The translations under genes and the position numbers were made by a program. Below the pieces are notes generated by a model. The model was not told where the DNA came from and did not search any database. It saw only the letters and a list, made by a program, of their open reading frames with translations. A DNA stretch of 64,000 nucleotides from Candidatus Amoebophilus asiaticus 5a2. GTDB lineage: Bacteria > Bacteroidota > Bacteroidia > Cytophagales > Amoebophilaceae. Positions 29,593 through 39,057 of this stretch are shown here, in pieces (within the stretch, counting starts at the first letter, position 1; each line of letters starts with the position of its first letter). The stretch covers positions 1,406,001-1,470,000 of the forward strand of contig NC_010830.1 in NCBI RefSeq assembly GCF_000020565.1, read 5' to 3'.

Positions 29593-31938
29593 TTAAAATT
29601 CCCACTTAATATGAGCATACTTATCTTTTAATAATTTTTGTATATCAGCGCCTATACTATTAAAGCTTAAATTAACCGTATGTACGTTTGTTCCCTTTAA
29701 ATGCTTAGCAAATCCTTCTGCTCCTTGACCGTCTATATGGTTCTCACTTAAATTAACCGTATACACCTGTGTTCCCTGTAAATGCTTAGCGAATTCTTCT
29801 GCTCCTTGGGCACCTATATGATTCCCAGCTAAAATAACCGTATGCATCTGTGTTCCCTGTAAATGCTTAGCCAATGCTTCTGCGCCTTGATCGCCTATTT
29901 GATTATAGCTTAAATCAACCGTATGCACCTGTGTTCCCTGTAAATGTTTAGCAAATCCTTCTGCTCCTTGAGCGCCTATTTGATTCATACTTAAATGAAG
30001 CGTATGCACCTTTGTTCCCTGTAAATGCTTAGCCAATGCTTCTGCGCATTGAGCGCCTATTCGATTTCCAGCTAAATGAAGCGTATGCACCTTTGTTCCT
30101 TGTAAATGCTTAGCAAGTCCTTCTGCGCCTTGAGCACCTATTACATTCCCGCTTAAATTAACCGTATGCACCTGTGTTCCCTGTAAATTCTTAGCTAATC
30201 CTACGGCTCCTTCTGCACCTATTTGATTCCCGCTTAAATTAACCGTATGCACTTGTGTTTCCTTTAAATACTTAGCAAATCCTTCTGCGCCTTGATCGCC
30301 TATGTAATTCTTACTTAAATCAACCGTATGAACCCTTGTCTCCTTTAAATGCTTACCGAATTCTTCTGCGCCTTGATCGTCTATTTGATTCTCACTTAAA
30401 ACAAGTGTATGTACATTTGTCCCTTGTAAATGCTTACCGAATTCTTCTATACCTTGATCGCCTATTTGATTCCCGCTTAAATCAACCGTATGCACTTGTG
30501 TTTCCTGTAAATGCTTAGCAAATCCTTCTGCTCCTTGATCGCTTATTTGATTGTAGCTTAAATTAACTGTATGTACCTTTGTTTCCTTTAAATGCTTGGC
30601 AAATCCTTCTGCTCCTTGATCGCTTATATTATTAAAGCTTAAATTAACCGCTTGCACCTGTGTTCCCTGTAAATGCTTAGTAAATCCTTCTGCTCCTTGA
30701 TCGTCTATTTCATTCCCACTTAAATCAACCGTATGCACCTGTGTTTCCTGTAAATGCTTACCGAATTCTTCTGCTCCTTGATTGCCTATTTCATTCCCAC
30801 TTAAATTAACTGTATGAACCCTTGTCTCCTTTAAATGCTTACCGAATTCTTCTGCTCCTTGATTGCCTATATTGTTAAAGCTTAAATTAACTGCATGTAC
30901 CTTTGTTCTTTTTAGATGCTTGGCAAACCCTTCTGCTCCTTGAGCACCTATTTGGTTATTACTTAAATTAACCATGTGCACGTTTGTTCCTTGTAAATGC
31001 TTACCGAATTCCTCTGCACCTTGATCACTTATTTGATTCTCATTTAAATCAACCGTATGTACATTTGTCCCTTGTAAATAAGGCCTAAGCTCTTGGGGTA
31101 AATTCTTAACTTTCCCCATTAAGCTATAAAAAGCAAAACTAGGCATTGTCTCGAAGTTTATTGTACTTAACTTATTACTGGCAAAATCTATTTCCTCGTC
31201 TTTGCTCCAACCAAGTGCATTAATAATATAAGAAGGCTTATTCTCCAATCCTACTACACCTGCCTCTCTAAAGCCTGTGATCAGTCCATTCCAATCTTTA
31301 TTAACTGCTCTTGCTAGTAAAATATCTTTAAACTTTAAATAAGAAAAAATATATTGCCATACTTCTGAGGGAAATATATCAAAAGGACTTATTCCTTGTT
31401 TTTGCTCAATCAAATTTTCTTCCTGTTCTTCTCCTATTTCAATCCTTGCTCTTTTTCTCCTCCCTTGCGATTCTTCCTCAACTTCCCCTTCTCCTTGCAT
31501 CATCCCTCCTGCTAGCCCTACTCCTTTATAAATGACTACTTTTGCTGGCTGGCTACCTTTGGCTAATTGCAGATGAACACGACGCTCTTGTAACTTTTTA
31601 TCTAATTGAGGAAAAATAGAAACGTTGGTACCCTGTTCAATGTATACGTTTAATCCTGCATAGCTTTTACTAAATCCTTGAGCAGTATTCAGCACAACAT
31701 CTGCTTTTGTCCTACCATCTTTCACATAAAGGGTAACAGCATGACCTCCATGGGCTATCACTTCTTCTCCGACTAAAGGCTCTATATTTATGAGAGAAAC
31801 ATTTCCCTCTGCCTGCATAAAGACTATCTTCTTTTCTTGGATAGGAGTAGGTGAATTCCCATCACAACTCTGTAAGCATAAGCTTATCAGTAAAACATTA
31901 GCTATGTATTGCTGCGATATTGTATAAGTCCTTTTCAT
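29593..31938 (-). CDS. lipoprotein with F-box and leucine-rich repeats
   Basis: 781 residues, intact. Lipobox LCLQSC with Cys25. Residues ~26-147 form the same module as in the 24424 gene (GGHAVTLYVKD, KADVVLNTAQGFSKSY, KVVIYKGVGLAGG). A linker has the basic cluster GRRKRARIE at 159-167. An F-box lies at about 184-220 (FDIFPSEVWQYIFSYLKF, LARAVNKDWNGLI). From about 293 there are 17 complete 27-residue leucine-rich repeats plus a terminal half, of the ribonuclease-inhibitor type (VHTVDLSGNQIGDQGAE). F-box plus LRR is the layout of eukaryotic ubiquitin-ligase adaptors: the F-box would bind Skp1 and the LRR would choose the substrate. That it acts in the host is inference. The start matches its paralogue. 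Confidence 0.88.
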   Translation of the reverse strand: MKRTYTISQQYIANVLLISLCLQSCDGNSPTPIQEKKIVFMQAEGNVSLINIEPLVGEEVIAHGGHAVTLYVKDGRTKADVVLNTAQGFSKSYAGLNVYIEQGTNVSIFPQLDKKLQERRVHLQLAKGSQPAKVVIYKGVGLAGGMMQGEGEVEEESQGRRKRARIEIGEEQEENLIEQKQGISPFDIFPSEVWQYIFSYLKFKDILLARAVNKDWNGLITGFREAGVVGLENKPSYIINALGWSKDEEIDFASNKLSTINFETMPSFAFYSLMGKVKNLPQELRPYLQGTNVHTVDLNENQISDQGAEEFGKHLQGTNVHMVNLSNNQIGAQGAEGFAKHLKRTKVHAVNLSFNNIGNQGAEEFGKHLKETRVHTVNLSGNEIGNQGAEEFGKHLQETQVHTVDLSGNEIDDQGAEGFTKHLQGTQVQAVNLSFNNISDQGAEGFAKHLKETKVHTVNLSYNQISDQGAEGFAKHLQETQVHTVDLSGNQIGDQGIEEFGKHLQGTNVHTLVLSENQIDDQGAEEFGKHLKETRVHTVDLSKNYIGDQGAEGFAKYLKETQVHTVNLSGNQIGAEGAVGLAKNLQGTQVHTVNLSGNVIGAQGAEGLAKHLQGTKVHTLHLAGNRIGAQCAEALAKHLQGTKVHTLHLSMNQIGAQGAEGFAKHLQGTQVHTVDLSYNQIGDQGAEALAKHLQGTQMHTVILAGNHIGAQGAEEFAKHLQGTQVYTVNLSENHIDGQGAEGFAKHLKGTNVHTVNLSFNSIGADIQKLLKDKYAHIKWEF
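29686..31062 (-). repeat. 17 tandem 81-bp repeats (LRR coding)
   Basis: Seventeen consecutive 81-base units encode the 27-residue leucine-rich repeats, followed by a half unit. Units keep VHTVxLSxN, QGAE and KHLQGT, and differ mostly at predicted surface positions. This makes the region prone to recombination and copy-number change. Confidence 0.85.
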
Positions 31939-32443
31939 ATGCTAAAAATTAGTGAGGATATTATCCTAAGAAGGATCTTATTGATCTCCAAGCATAAGCA
32001 TAAAGTTTATCGCATAAACAACTATACTATGCGTCTTATAGTACTATAAACTCGTATTTAATGGCTTTTGGCCAAAAGATCATAAGTATGCCAATCATAA
32101 GAATAAGCTTATAAGATATATGTTACTCAAACAGCAAATATGCTCTTTTCATATTTTAAAGCTTATCGGGGGATAGACATGTAAAGGACAATTAGCTTAT
32201 ATGCAAATTTAAATACCATGGAAGGGGCAAATTTCATACTTTGAGTACCCAAAGTATAGCTGATAGCCAGAGAGAAAAGATCAATATCTAATAGATAAGA
32301 ATCTATATAATTTTATATGATAAAAAGTCGCTTATTATCAATTACAACTCTTCAGGAAGATCTTTTATATACTTATCATTGAATTGGAAGCACCAACTAG
32401 CTTAATTACCTTAAAAAATTCAAGCGTATTATTTCTAGATGTA
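31939..32443. other. long upstream region of F-box gene
   Basis: No gene was seen. The promoter elements at 32204-32256 leave an unusually long leader of about 265 bases before the ATG at 31938, compared with 59 bases in the paralogue. At 32340-32440 (minus strand) there is a short relic ending KDLPEEL, as upstream of the paralogue. Confidence 0.45.
32204..32256 (-). promoter_or_regulatory. promoter with imperfect palindrome, shared with the 24302 site
   Basis: On the minus strand TTTG (32228-32231) is followed after exactly 16 bases by TAAATTTG (32204-32211). Just upstream is an imperfect palindrome, ATACTTTGGGTACTCAAAGT, related to the perfect one at 24302-24339. The bases between and around are also similar (GTATTTAAATTTGCA against GTATTTACATTTGCA). 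Confidence 0.55.
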
Positions 32444-33253
32444 TGTTTAAATAGTCCTATTCGTACGCGCTACTTGTCCATTAGTGCAAGTATGGGCCAA
32501 CTCGGTTCTTCTGTGAACTATGCCTTCTTGCTCACATATACAATCAAACATGTGTTCTAATGCTAATTTCCCTTCACACCTATTAGTAAATTGCACCCCC
32601 ACTATCTGTTAGTATTTTATAGGGAACAAAAGCTATTAAATCTTCCAAAAAGCCTACTGCTACCGATTTGGAAGCAAATTCATATAGACTAGCCAAACAA
32701 AACTTACTAGTCCTATCTAGTGCCACAAACAAGTAGAGTTTACTTTGGTCTGTTTATACTTCTGCTATATCTGTATAAAAATAGACAATAGGTTACGCTT
32801 TAAACTGCTTCTTAATCATTTTCTCCTTAGTATACACTTTCTCCAGCTTAGGGTAGCCATGGCGCTGAAAACAGCGATACAAGCTAGGGCGAGGTAAGTG
32901 AGGAAGGTCTCTTGTAAAGTATATAGACAATCATCCAAGGGCAATTGAGTGAGCTTTCTAAAAGCAATAACCACTTGTTCCTCTTGCTGGGTTAATACCT
33001 TAGAACGCCTTACCTTAGGCCCCGAATGTAACTTAGCAAGTGGTCCTGTTTTTCCATTTAGATATCGTTTTACGGTTAACTCCATAATTGTCTAGCAAGA
33101 GTTGCTATACTCTCTCTTGATAACTGTATCTCTCTGCAGGTTTTCTGTGTTGTCCTGGCACATTGATGTAATAGTCGTCCCATAATTTTTTACTTGGTTT
33201 TTATCGCTAGTAACATCCTTACTAATATAACCATAATTGTTAGGGATCAAACA
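32444..33253 (-). pseudogene. IS481-family element, internally deleted relic
   Basis: The outer end at 33244-33253 (GGATCAAACA) matches the IS481 end at 19689, and a TGTTTAAATAGTCC end lies near 32444. It is about 200 bases shorter than the other copy. The longest open piece, 32816-33085, gives GPKVRRSKVLTQQEEQVVIAF and QLPLDDCLYTLQE. Downstream bits of the catalytic core are recognisable but broken by stops. It seems to have inserted into the unknown gene at 33254-33612. Confidence 0.65.
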
Positions 33254-33612
33254 TCTACTTTAATATAGCCATTCGTCTCATTAAACTCTACACTTCAAAC
33301 ACAATTGCTAGCAAGTAATTAGCATAATCTTTCCTGTAAAAACTCACCAGCCAGCTCTTCACTTTCTAGTAAATCCCCCCACCACCATAACTTCCACCTT
33401 AGTGAGTTAGCAGGTTCTACCTGAAATATATAAGTACAATCCTCGGCTGCCTCTAAATGTTGACGTAACGACAAGCATATAAAAACGCTATTAAGCTCCA
33501 TTTCTATATCATCCTTACTTAAAGCGACACCTTGTAAAACGGCATTTATAGAGGCCTTTTGGTCCACTTCATCTAAACCACATAGTATAATTTTTAAACT
33601 TTTTTCAAACAA
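33254..33612 (-). pseudogene. unknown protein family, copy B, truncated by IS481
   Basis: Starts MFEKSLKIILCGLDEV and shares NAVLQGVALSKDDIEMELNS and LLESEELAGEFLQERL with copy A at 22953-23577. A TAA follows ERLC at 33319, a second in-frame stop lies further on, and the match ends at the IS481 border near 33254. Function unknown. Confidence 0.5.
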
Positions 33613-33617
33613 CGTCT

Positions 33618-33641
33618 AATATTGGCAGACCCGTGAACGCG
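33618..33641. repeat. solo end of the 197-bp MITE family
   Basis: ATTGGCAGACCCGTGAACGC and the next four bases match the right end of the MITE at 40081-40277. I found no partner end nearby, so this is probably a truncated relic. The rest of 33613-33823 holds nothing I recognise. Confidence 0.5.
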
Positions 33642-33823
33642 TACGTGCTGTCTTCATTGGAGCATAAACATTATAAATACAAGGAAAGTTTAAAGGTTAG
33701 GTTGTGATTACAAGGACAACTTATTTTTTACTCTTATTATAATATACTTATTAATAAAATTGATAATGGTAAAAAGCTTAACTATAGCCTTGATAGGCTT
33801 CGTATCATTTCTTTAAATTATTT

Positions 33824-33871
33824 TAATAAAAAATGTCAGCCTAATTGTAATTTACACTATCTAGGCTGACA
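33824..33871 (-). terminator. rho-independent terminator of 33909 gene
   Basis: On the minus strand TGTCAGCCTA (33862-33871) pairs with TAGGCTGACA (33834-33843), a perfect ten-base stem, followed by TTTTTTATT. It lies 38 bases after the stop of the leftward coiled-coil gene. Confidence 0.75.
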
Positions 33872-33908
33872 CTTGTATTAATAGCTATTGTTATTAATAT
33901 ATAAAAGC

Positions 33909-34490
33909 TTATTGATGCTGCTGCATAGATTTGCCAACATTTTCTATGGCTTTGCCCAACCTATCATTAACTTGCTTAAACTTATCTTTAGCTGCTACTA
34001 GCTTGTCATGCACCTCTTTGCTGATCGTATTCTTTTTGTCTTTTAAATTTTCTTGAACACCTTCTTTCCACGTATTCAATTCAGCTTCTATCTCTTCGAG
34101 CTCTTTTACCACTGCTTCATATCTTTCTATAGTTTTTATTGCAGCTTCCTCAGATTTTATTCCCGCTTTATGCTTAAGCTCATCTTTTTTGTCTGCTATT
34201 TTTTCTTTTAGATCATGTGCTTTCTCTTTTATTGCTTGAGCCTGTTCTTTTACTTCTTTTTTGCCTTCTTCTTTTAGGCCCTTAGCATCTTCTTTAAGTT
34301 TATTTATCTGCTCCTTTAAATTACTTTTCATTTCCATAATCTTTACAAGTTTAGGTTCGACATCTTGTTGAAGTCTACGGACTTCTTCTACAGTGGCAAA
34401 ATGCTTTCTTTTACTTAACTGAGAATTAACTATATAAACGGTAATTATTCCTATTATTACAATTAGGACAATTAAAACATTCTTATTCAT
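33909..34490 (-). CDS. membrane-anchored coiled-coil protein, unknown function
   Basis: 193 residues. A single N-terminal membrane segment (VLIVLIVIIGIITVYIV, about 5-21) is followed by a long, very Lys/Glu-rich helix with heptad-like spacing from ~35 to 185. Segments such as KEQAQAIKEKAHDLKEK resemble apolipoprotein- or LEA-like amphipathic helices. The gene has its own terminator and no cotranscribed neighbour. A structural or envelope-spanning role is possible, but I do not recognise a named family. Confidence 0.65.
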   Translation of the reverse strand: MNKNVLIVLIVIIGIITVYIVNSQLSKRKHFATVEEVRRLQQDVEPKLVKIMEMKSNLKEQINKLKEDAKGLKEEGKKEVKEQAQAIKEKAHDLKEKIADKKDELKHKAGIKSEEAAIKTIERYEAVVKELEEIEAELNTWKEGVQENLKDKKNTISKEVHDKLVAAKDKFKQVNDRLGKAIENVGKSMQQHQ

Positions 34491-34965
34491 AATTATTCTT
34501 CTTTTTAAATAGTTTACAAGAATTAATATATTGTATTATAGTAATCCTTATAAGCTCATACCCTATTAAAATTTGAAAAAAGTTATTTATATCTATTAAA
34601 AAATGAAGCTTTTTTCTAAATACCTACTGTTAGTTCGGCTTTCAAATATAAGTAACAAATTTACTTAACTCCAATTTTTGCCAAGTTTTTGTTTAATTTT
34701 TCACGAATTTATTACACTAACATTAGATTGATTATGAAACACCAAGTTGATCAACTTATTAGATTTTTAAGCTTGAAACCTAACTATTAAAAAAGAACAA
34801 TTTATTTTTTTATGCTTTAAGAGCATATTTTTATATTTTATAATCTCTGCCTAAATATCTATTTATTCTTTCCTAATATTTTTGTGTAGCTCTATTGTTT
34901 TACCTACTCCGAGCTGGCGATCTACCATGAGTGTTTCAAGACTCGCTTGATTAATATGCTCAATA
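34491..34965. other. non-coding gap, no gene seen
   Basis: AT-rich stretch between the coiled-coil gene and an IS copy. Only short broken frames are present. It should hold the promoter of the leftward 34490 gene. Confidence 0.4.
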
Positions 34966-35874
34966 GAGTTCTTCCGAAACTTAACATAAAAGTTCATAGT
35001 TATAAATTCCAGCAATAAGATTAAAGCGTAGCCCAAATCTTTTTCTCCTATTTCTGTAACGCTCCGCTAAAATTTTAAACCGCTTGAGCATACCAATTAT
35101 ATGCTCGCTAAGCACCCTTTGGCTGGCTAATTGCTGATTACTCCTCTTATCGGCTTTGGTCAAAGAATGCTTTTTACTGCGTTTTTTAGGCATAAGCGAT
35201 TTGTCATGTAGCCTCTTTAACCCTTGATAGCCTGTATCTACTATGGCTTGACTATGCTGGCTTATATGTACCTTAGATTCCTTAAACAAGCGAAAGTCAT
35301 GCCGCTTTCCATTTGAAAAACTACTACATATTATGGCTCGCGTTTGCTTATCGACAACCAGTTGCGTCTTTAGTGTATGTCGTTTCTTTTTACCTGAGTA
35401 GTAATATCGCTGCTTTTTTTAGGCCGCTCAATGGGGCTCTCTGTAGCATCTATTAAGATTACTGCATATTCCATATCGCTTTTTAACAATGCTTTACGGC
35501 CTGGTAAAGTGAATTGACCACTTTTAATTAACGCCTCTTCAATAAAACGGATGGTATAATAGCAATTACTCTCACTTATTCCATAACTTTTTGAAATATG
35601 GAAGTATGTGCGGTATTCTCTTAAATATTCTAAAGTCATTAAAAACATTTGTTCACAACTCAGTTTATTAGGCCGCCCTACTTTAGCTTTCTTTGTTTGA
35701 ATGGCTTTCTGTATGATAGCTAACATTTTGGCAAAGGTCTCAGCCTTTACGCCTGTTAAGCGACGGAATTCTTCTGGCTTTAAGGTTTTTAGATGACTGT
35801 TTTCCATTAATCTTTCTGTTTTTTTATCCCTAATTTATACATTTATGCTTATTCCTTAGGTTTCAGAAGATCTC
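34966..35874 (-). mobile_element. IS5-family element with frameshifted transposase, copy 1
   Basis: 909 bases with ends GAGTTCTTCCGAAAC and GTTTCAGAAGATCTC and flanking TA on both sides. Nearly identical copies lie at 41864-42773 and 46627-47535, all in the same orientation, so spread was recent. Confidence 0.88.
34981..35807 (-). CDS. IS5-family transposase read through an A7 frameshift, copy 1
   Basis: Two overlapping frames: 35370-35807 (145 residues, starting MENSHLKTLKPEEFRRLTG) and the frame ending at 34981 (LFKESKVHI, VDTGYQGLKRLH, SEHIIGMLKRFKILAERYR). The run of seven A after ERP (near 35415) is the switch point. One extra A, or a -1 shift, gives PKKKQRYYYSGKKKRHT and restores the DDE core with DATESPIERP and NGKRHDFRLF. 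The same run in the same phase occurs in all four two-frame copies here, which argues for programmed slippage rather than decay. Confidence 0.75.
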
Positions 35875-36165
35875 TAATGAATTGTAAAAATATATTGATA
35901 TCAGTTTCGTCGCTCAATCCAAAAAGAAGTTGCCTAAATCTGTATGGAAGACCGGGGATATTTTTCCCCTGTACTATTTTAGTTTATGGCTGGTAGAGAA
36001 TACTGGGTTAGTGCAGTAGACAAGCAAAGCTCAATATTTAAGATGGGACAGGAAAAACCTTTTACGTTTAGCATGTATGGCAAACAGAATTAAAATTTGA
36101 ATAGCACTAATGCTGATATAAATAAAAAGGTTTTCCAGAATAACAGAGCTGTAACAAAGACATTA
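35875..36165. other. spacer between two IS elements
   Basis: 291 bases with no clear gene. A short frame near 35985-36093 (MAGREYWVSAVDKQ) may be a coding relic; not assigned. Confidence 0.3.
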
Positions 36166-37071
36166 GACCTCTTTCGAAACTTAAATTGAGAGTTCATAAT
36201 TATGGATTGCGGCTATTAAATTAAACCTAAGGCCAAAGCGTTTTCTTCTATTACGATATCTATCAGAAAGGATTTTAAAGCGTTTAAGCATGGCGATAAC
36301 ATTTTCATTAAGTACCCTTTGGCTGGCTAATAGGGCATTGCTTCTTCTCTCCTGTTTAGTTAAAGGGTGCTTGCGAGTTCGCTTTTTAGGAAGTTTTGTT
36401 TTCGCATGTAGTTTGTTTAAACCCTGATAGCCTGTATCTGCTATTACTTCTATTTGTTGATTAATGCGAACTTTAGACTCTTTGAACAAGCGAAAGTCAT
36501 GCCGTTTTCCATTTGTAAAACTGGTGCATATTACTATTTTGCTTTGCTTGTCGACAATAAGTTGACTTTTGAGTGTATGCCTTTTTCTTTTTCCAGAGTA
36601 AAAGTGTCTTTGCTTTTTTTAGGTCGCTCAATAGGGCTTTCTGTAGCATCTATTAGTATAACCTCATACCCACACTCACTTTTGCGTAGGGCTTTCCTAC
36701 CAGGCAGAGCAAAGGCTGGATGCTTGATTAAAGTGTTTTCTATCCACTTTATTCCCTTGTATGCACTACTCTCACTAATGCCATAACTTTGTGCTATATG
36801 AAAATAAGTGCGGTATTCCCTTAGATATTCTAAAGCCATTAACAACTGGTCTTCCATACAAAGTTTATGCTTACGCCCACCGCGGGTCCTTTTCTGTATG
36901 TTAGCTTGGTTAAGTATAGCTATCATTTTGTCAAATGTAGGACGTTTAATACCTGTTAAACGACGGAATTTCTCTTCTTCTAACTCCTTTGTTTGCTCAT
37001 ATTTCATGCTTATTGCCTCTTTTTACACCCAATTTACTCATTTTTTGTAAATCCTAGTTTCGAAAGAAGTC
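36166..37071 (-). mobile_element. IS5-family element, related type
   Basis: 906 bases with ends GACCTCTTTCGAAAC and GTTTCGAAAGAAGTC and TA on both flanks. Its transposase is a clear relative of, but distinct from, that of the 34966 group. Confidence 0.85.
36181..37007 (-). CDS. IS5-family transposase read through an A7 frameshift, second type
   Basis: Frame one is 36534-37007 (MKYEQTKELEEEKFRRLTGI, DATESPIERPKKSK). Frame two ends at 36181 (LFKESKVRINQQ, ADTGYQGLNKLH, NENVIAMLKRFKILSDRYR). As in the 34966 group, CCT followed by seven A (near 36617) is the joint. Adding one A yields PKKKQRHFYSGKRKRHT and NGKRHDFRLF. Conservation of the run in a diverged element supports a functional frameshift signal. 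Confidence 0.72.
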
Positions 37072-37338
37072 TATTGATAAATGGACATATAGAAATACTT
37101 GAGATATTCAAAGAGACAAGAAGATATGAATCTATCACTTGGTAGAGAAATCATTAAACTAATATATGAACCTTCGAACCATAGGATAAAGACATTACTT
37201 AAAGAAGAGATGAAAGGCAACAGACTACTAGTACTTACTTATTTTTATAAAGGATAATACTGTGCAACTTCCCTATTTGAAGAAAAAAAGTTAAGAGCAT
37301 ACTTAATTTATCGAGGGCTAGTTAAAACATATTTTGTG
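37072..37338. other. spacer with a 43-codon ORF
   Basis: A rightward frame at 37126-37257 (MNLSLGREIIKLIYEPSNHR) has no recognised family. It may be a gene relic trapped between IS elements. Confidence 0.25.
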
Positions 37339-38065
37339 GGTATTGTTAAATTGAGATATAAATAGTAAGTTAGATGAAAACTATGAATTGTCCTCGATGT
37401 AATAATGCTCACAGCTGTAAAGATGGAATTGTTAGAGGTAGACAGCGCTATCAGTGTAAAAGTTGCCGTTTCCGTTACACAGTTAGCCACAAATCAGATG
37501 TTAAACCTCTATCTACTAAGCGAAAAGCGTTGCAATTATATTTGGAAGGATTAGGATTTCGAGCTATAGGGCGTATACTCAACATAAGCTATGGAACAGT
37601 CTATCAATGGGTAAAAGCATGTGGAGATCAAGTAAGTTTACCAGAAAGACAAGATGAAGTAGAGATAGTCGAGATGGATGAAATACACACTTATGTGGGT
37701 TTAAAAAAGTCTACTGCTGGTTATGGATAGCTGTTGATAGGATGAGCAAGCGTTTTATATCTTATGTATGTGGAGATCGCTCGAGACAAACAGGACTAAA
37801 GCTATGGGAGCGCGTCAAGGATATAGGCAAGCTGTATTGTGGTGATTATCGGAAAAGCTACCAGCAGTTTATTCCAAAAGATAAACATAGACAAAGCAAA
37901 TCAGAAACATATACAGTGGAAGGATATAATAGCTTAATTAGGCACTATTTAGCTAGATTTAAGCACAAAGGTAAATGTTATAGCAAGCAGGTACATATGA
38001 GAAATCACTTAATTTATTAATGGCTAAACTAAATAGTCAGCTTCTTATCTTAATTTAACAATACC
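37339..38065 (+). mobile_element. IS1-family element
   Basis: 727 bases with ends GGTATTGTTAAA and TTTAACAATACC. It contains two overlapping frames like IS1 insA and insB. I could not find a clear target duplication. Right-end relics of the same family lie at 24070-24081 and 29152-29225. Confidence 0.75.
37374..38020 (+). CDS. IS1-family transposase with probable -1 ribosomal frameshift
   Basis: Frame one (37374-37730) holds the InsA-like zinc finger (CPRCNNAHSCKDG, CKSCRF) and the helix-turn-helix GFRAIGRILNISYGTVYQW, then VEMDEIHTYVGLKKS. Frame two, in the -1 phase, continues as VYCWLWIAVDRMSKRF, CGDYRKSYQQFIP and TVEGYNSLIRHYLARF. At the overlap the zero-frame codons TTA AAA AAG form the slippery heptamer A AAA AAG (37703-37709). 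Slipping there joins YVGLKK to VYCWLWIAVDR as in IS1 InsAB'. The element therefore looks intact. Confidence 0.75.
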
Positions 38066-38198
38066 TAATTAAGATATATGAAACAAATTTTTAATTGTAA
38101 GGTGGCTAAAAATCAACTATTAACAAGACAGTTATACAAATGATTTATTTAATAACCTATTTTGGTACAGCACGCAATAAAAACAATTTTAAATGTAA

Positions 38199-39035
38199 AT
38201 GAAGCTATCCAATATCCATATTCAAAAGGCTACAAAAAAGAAAGAAACTATTTTTATGTATACTGCACCTAGTTTATCTAAGCAAGCTAAACTAGCACAT
38301 GGCTTTTTTACTAGAATTGGTGGTGTTAGTACCTCGGTATATAGTTCATTAAATTGCCAAGCAAACTGTAACGATAATCCTGAGAATATAGTAACTAATC
38401 AGTCACTAGTATGTAGTGCTGTAGGCTTTAATTATAATGATTTGAGAATACTAGACCAAATCCATTCTGCTTCTGTAATTACCATTCATAATAAAGAGAA
38501 AACAACCTCTTGCTTACAAGCAGATGCACTGGTGACTAGCTTATCAGGAATCCTTTTAGGAATTAGAACTGCTGATTGTGTTCCTATCTTGTTTTTTGAT
38601 AGTAAAAATAAAGTTATCGCAGCTGCACACGCAGGTTGGAAAGGAACAGTTGCGGGAGTTATAGAAAACACAATACTTGCAATGCAAAACTTAGGCGCTG
38701 AAGTACCAAATATACTTACCTCAATAGGACCATGCATCCAACAATCATTCTATGAGATAGATCAAGCTTTCTATGGTGGAATTGTAGAACAAAATAACTC
38801 ATATGAGCGATTTTTTATCAGATCTAAACAAGCAGATCATTACATGTTTGATCTGCCTGGATACTGTGTGGAAAAGCTGCAGCAAGTTGGAGTAAAAACT
38901 ATTGATAATTTAGAAATAGACACTTATTCAAATCCCAATATCTTATTTAGCTTTAGACGAGCGGCACATGAGAATAAAAATTCAAGTAAGCGGGCTGAAT
39001 GTGGCAGACAACTTTCGGTAATTGGGATGTTATAA
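38199..39035 (+). CDS. pgeF: peptidoglycan editing factor / laccase-domain protein (YfiH family)
   Basis: 278 residues; a start at the internal Met20 (MYTAPSLS) is also possible. It has the multicopper-oxidase-like fold signature of the family: HGFFTRIGGVS near 35, DQIHSASV near 88, GIRTADCVPILFFD near 122-135, AAAHAGWKGTVAG near 141-153 and SIGPCIQQSFYEI near 173. The His/Cys/His zinc-binding residues are present. Members act on purine nucleosides and, in E. coli, affect muropeptide composition. It stands alone after the IS1 element. Confidence 0.88.
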   Translation: MKLSNIHIQKATKKKETIFMYTAPSLSKQAKLAHGFFTRIGGVSTSVYSSLNCQANCNDNPENIVTNQSLVCSAVGFNYNDLRILDQIHSASVITIHNKEKTTSCLQADALVTSLSGILLGIRTADCVPILFFDSKNKVIAAAHAGWKGTVAGVIENTILAMQNLGAEVPNILTSIGPCIQQSFYEIDQAFYGGIVEQNNSYERFFIRSKQADHYMFDLPGYCVEKLQQVGVKTIDNLEIDTYSNPNILFSFRRAAHENKNSSKRAECGRQLSVIGML

Positions 39036-39057
39036 AAAGATATACTAATAGACTTAA

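Noticed and set aside
30336-30518. Rightward frame inside the LRR array
   Set aside because: It is an antisense shadow of the 81-bp repeats.
29686-31062. Regular 81-bp repeats as a possible CRISPR-like array
   Set aside because: Units are contiguous, in frame and encode 27-residue leucine-rich repeats; there are no spacers and no cas genes.
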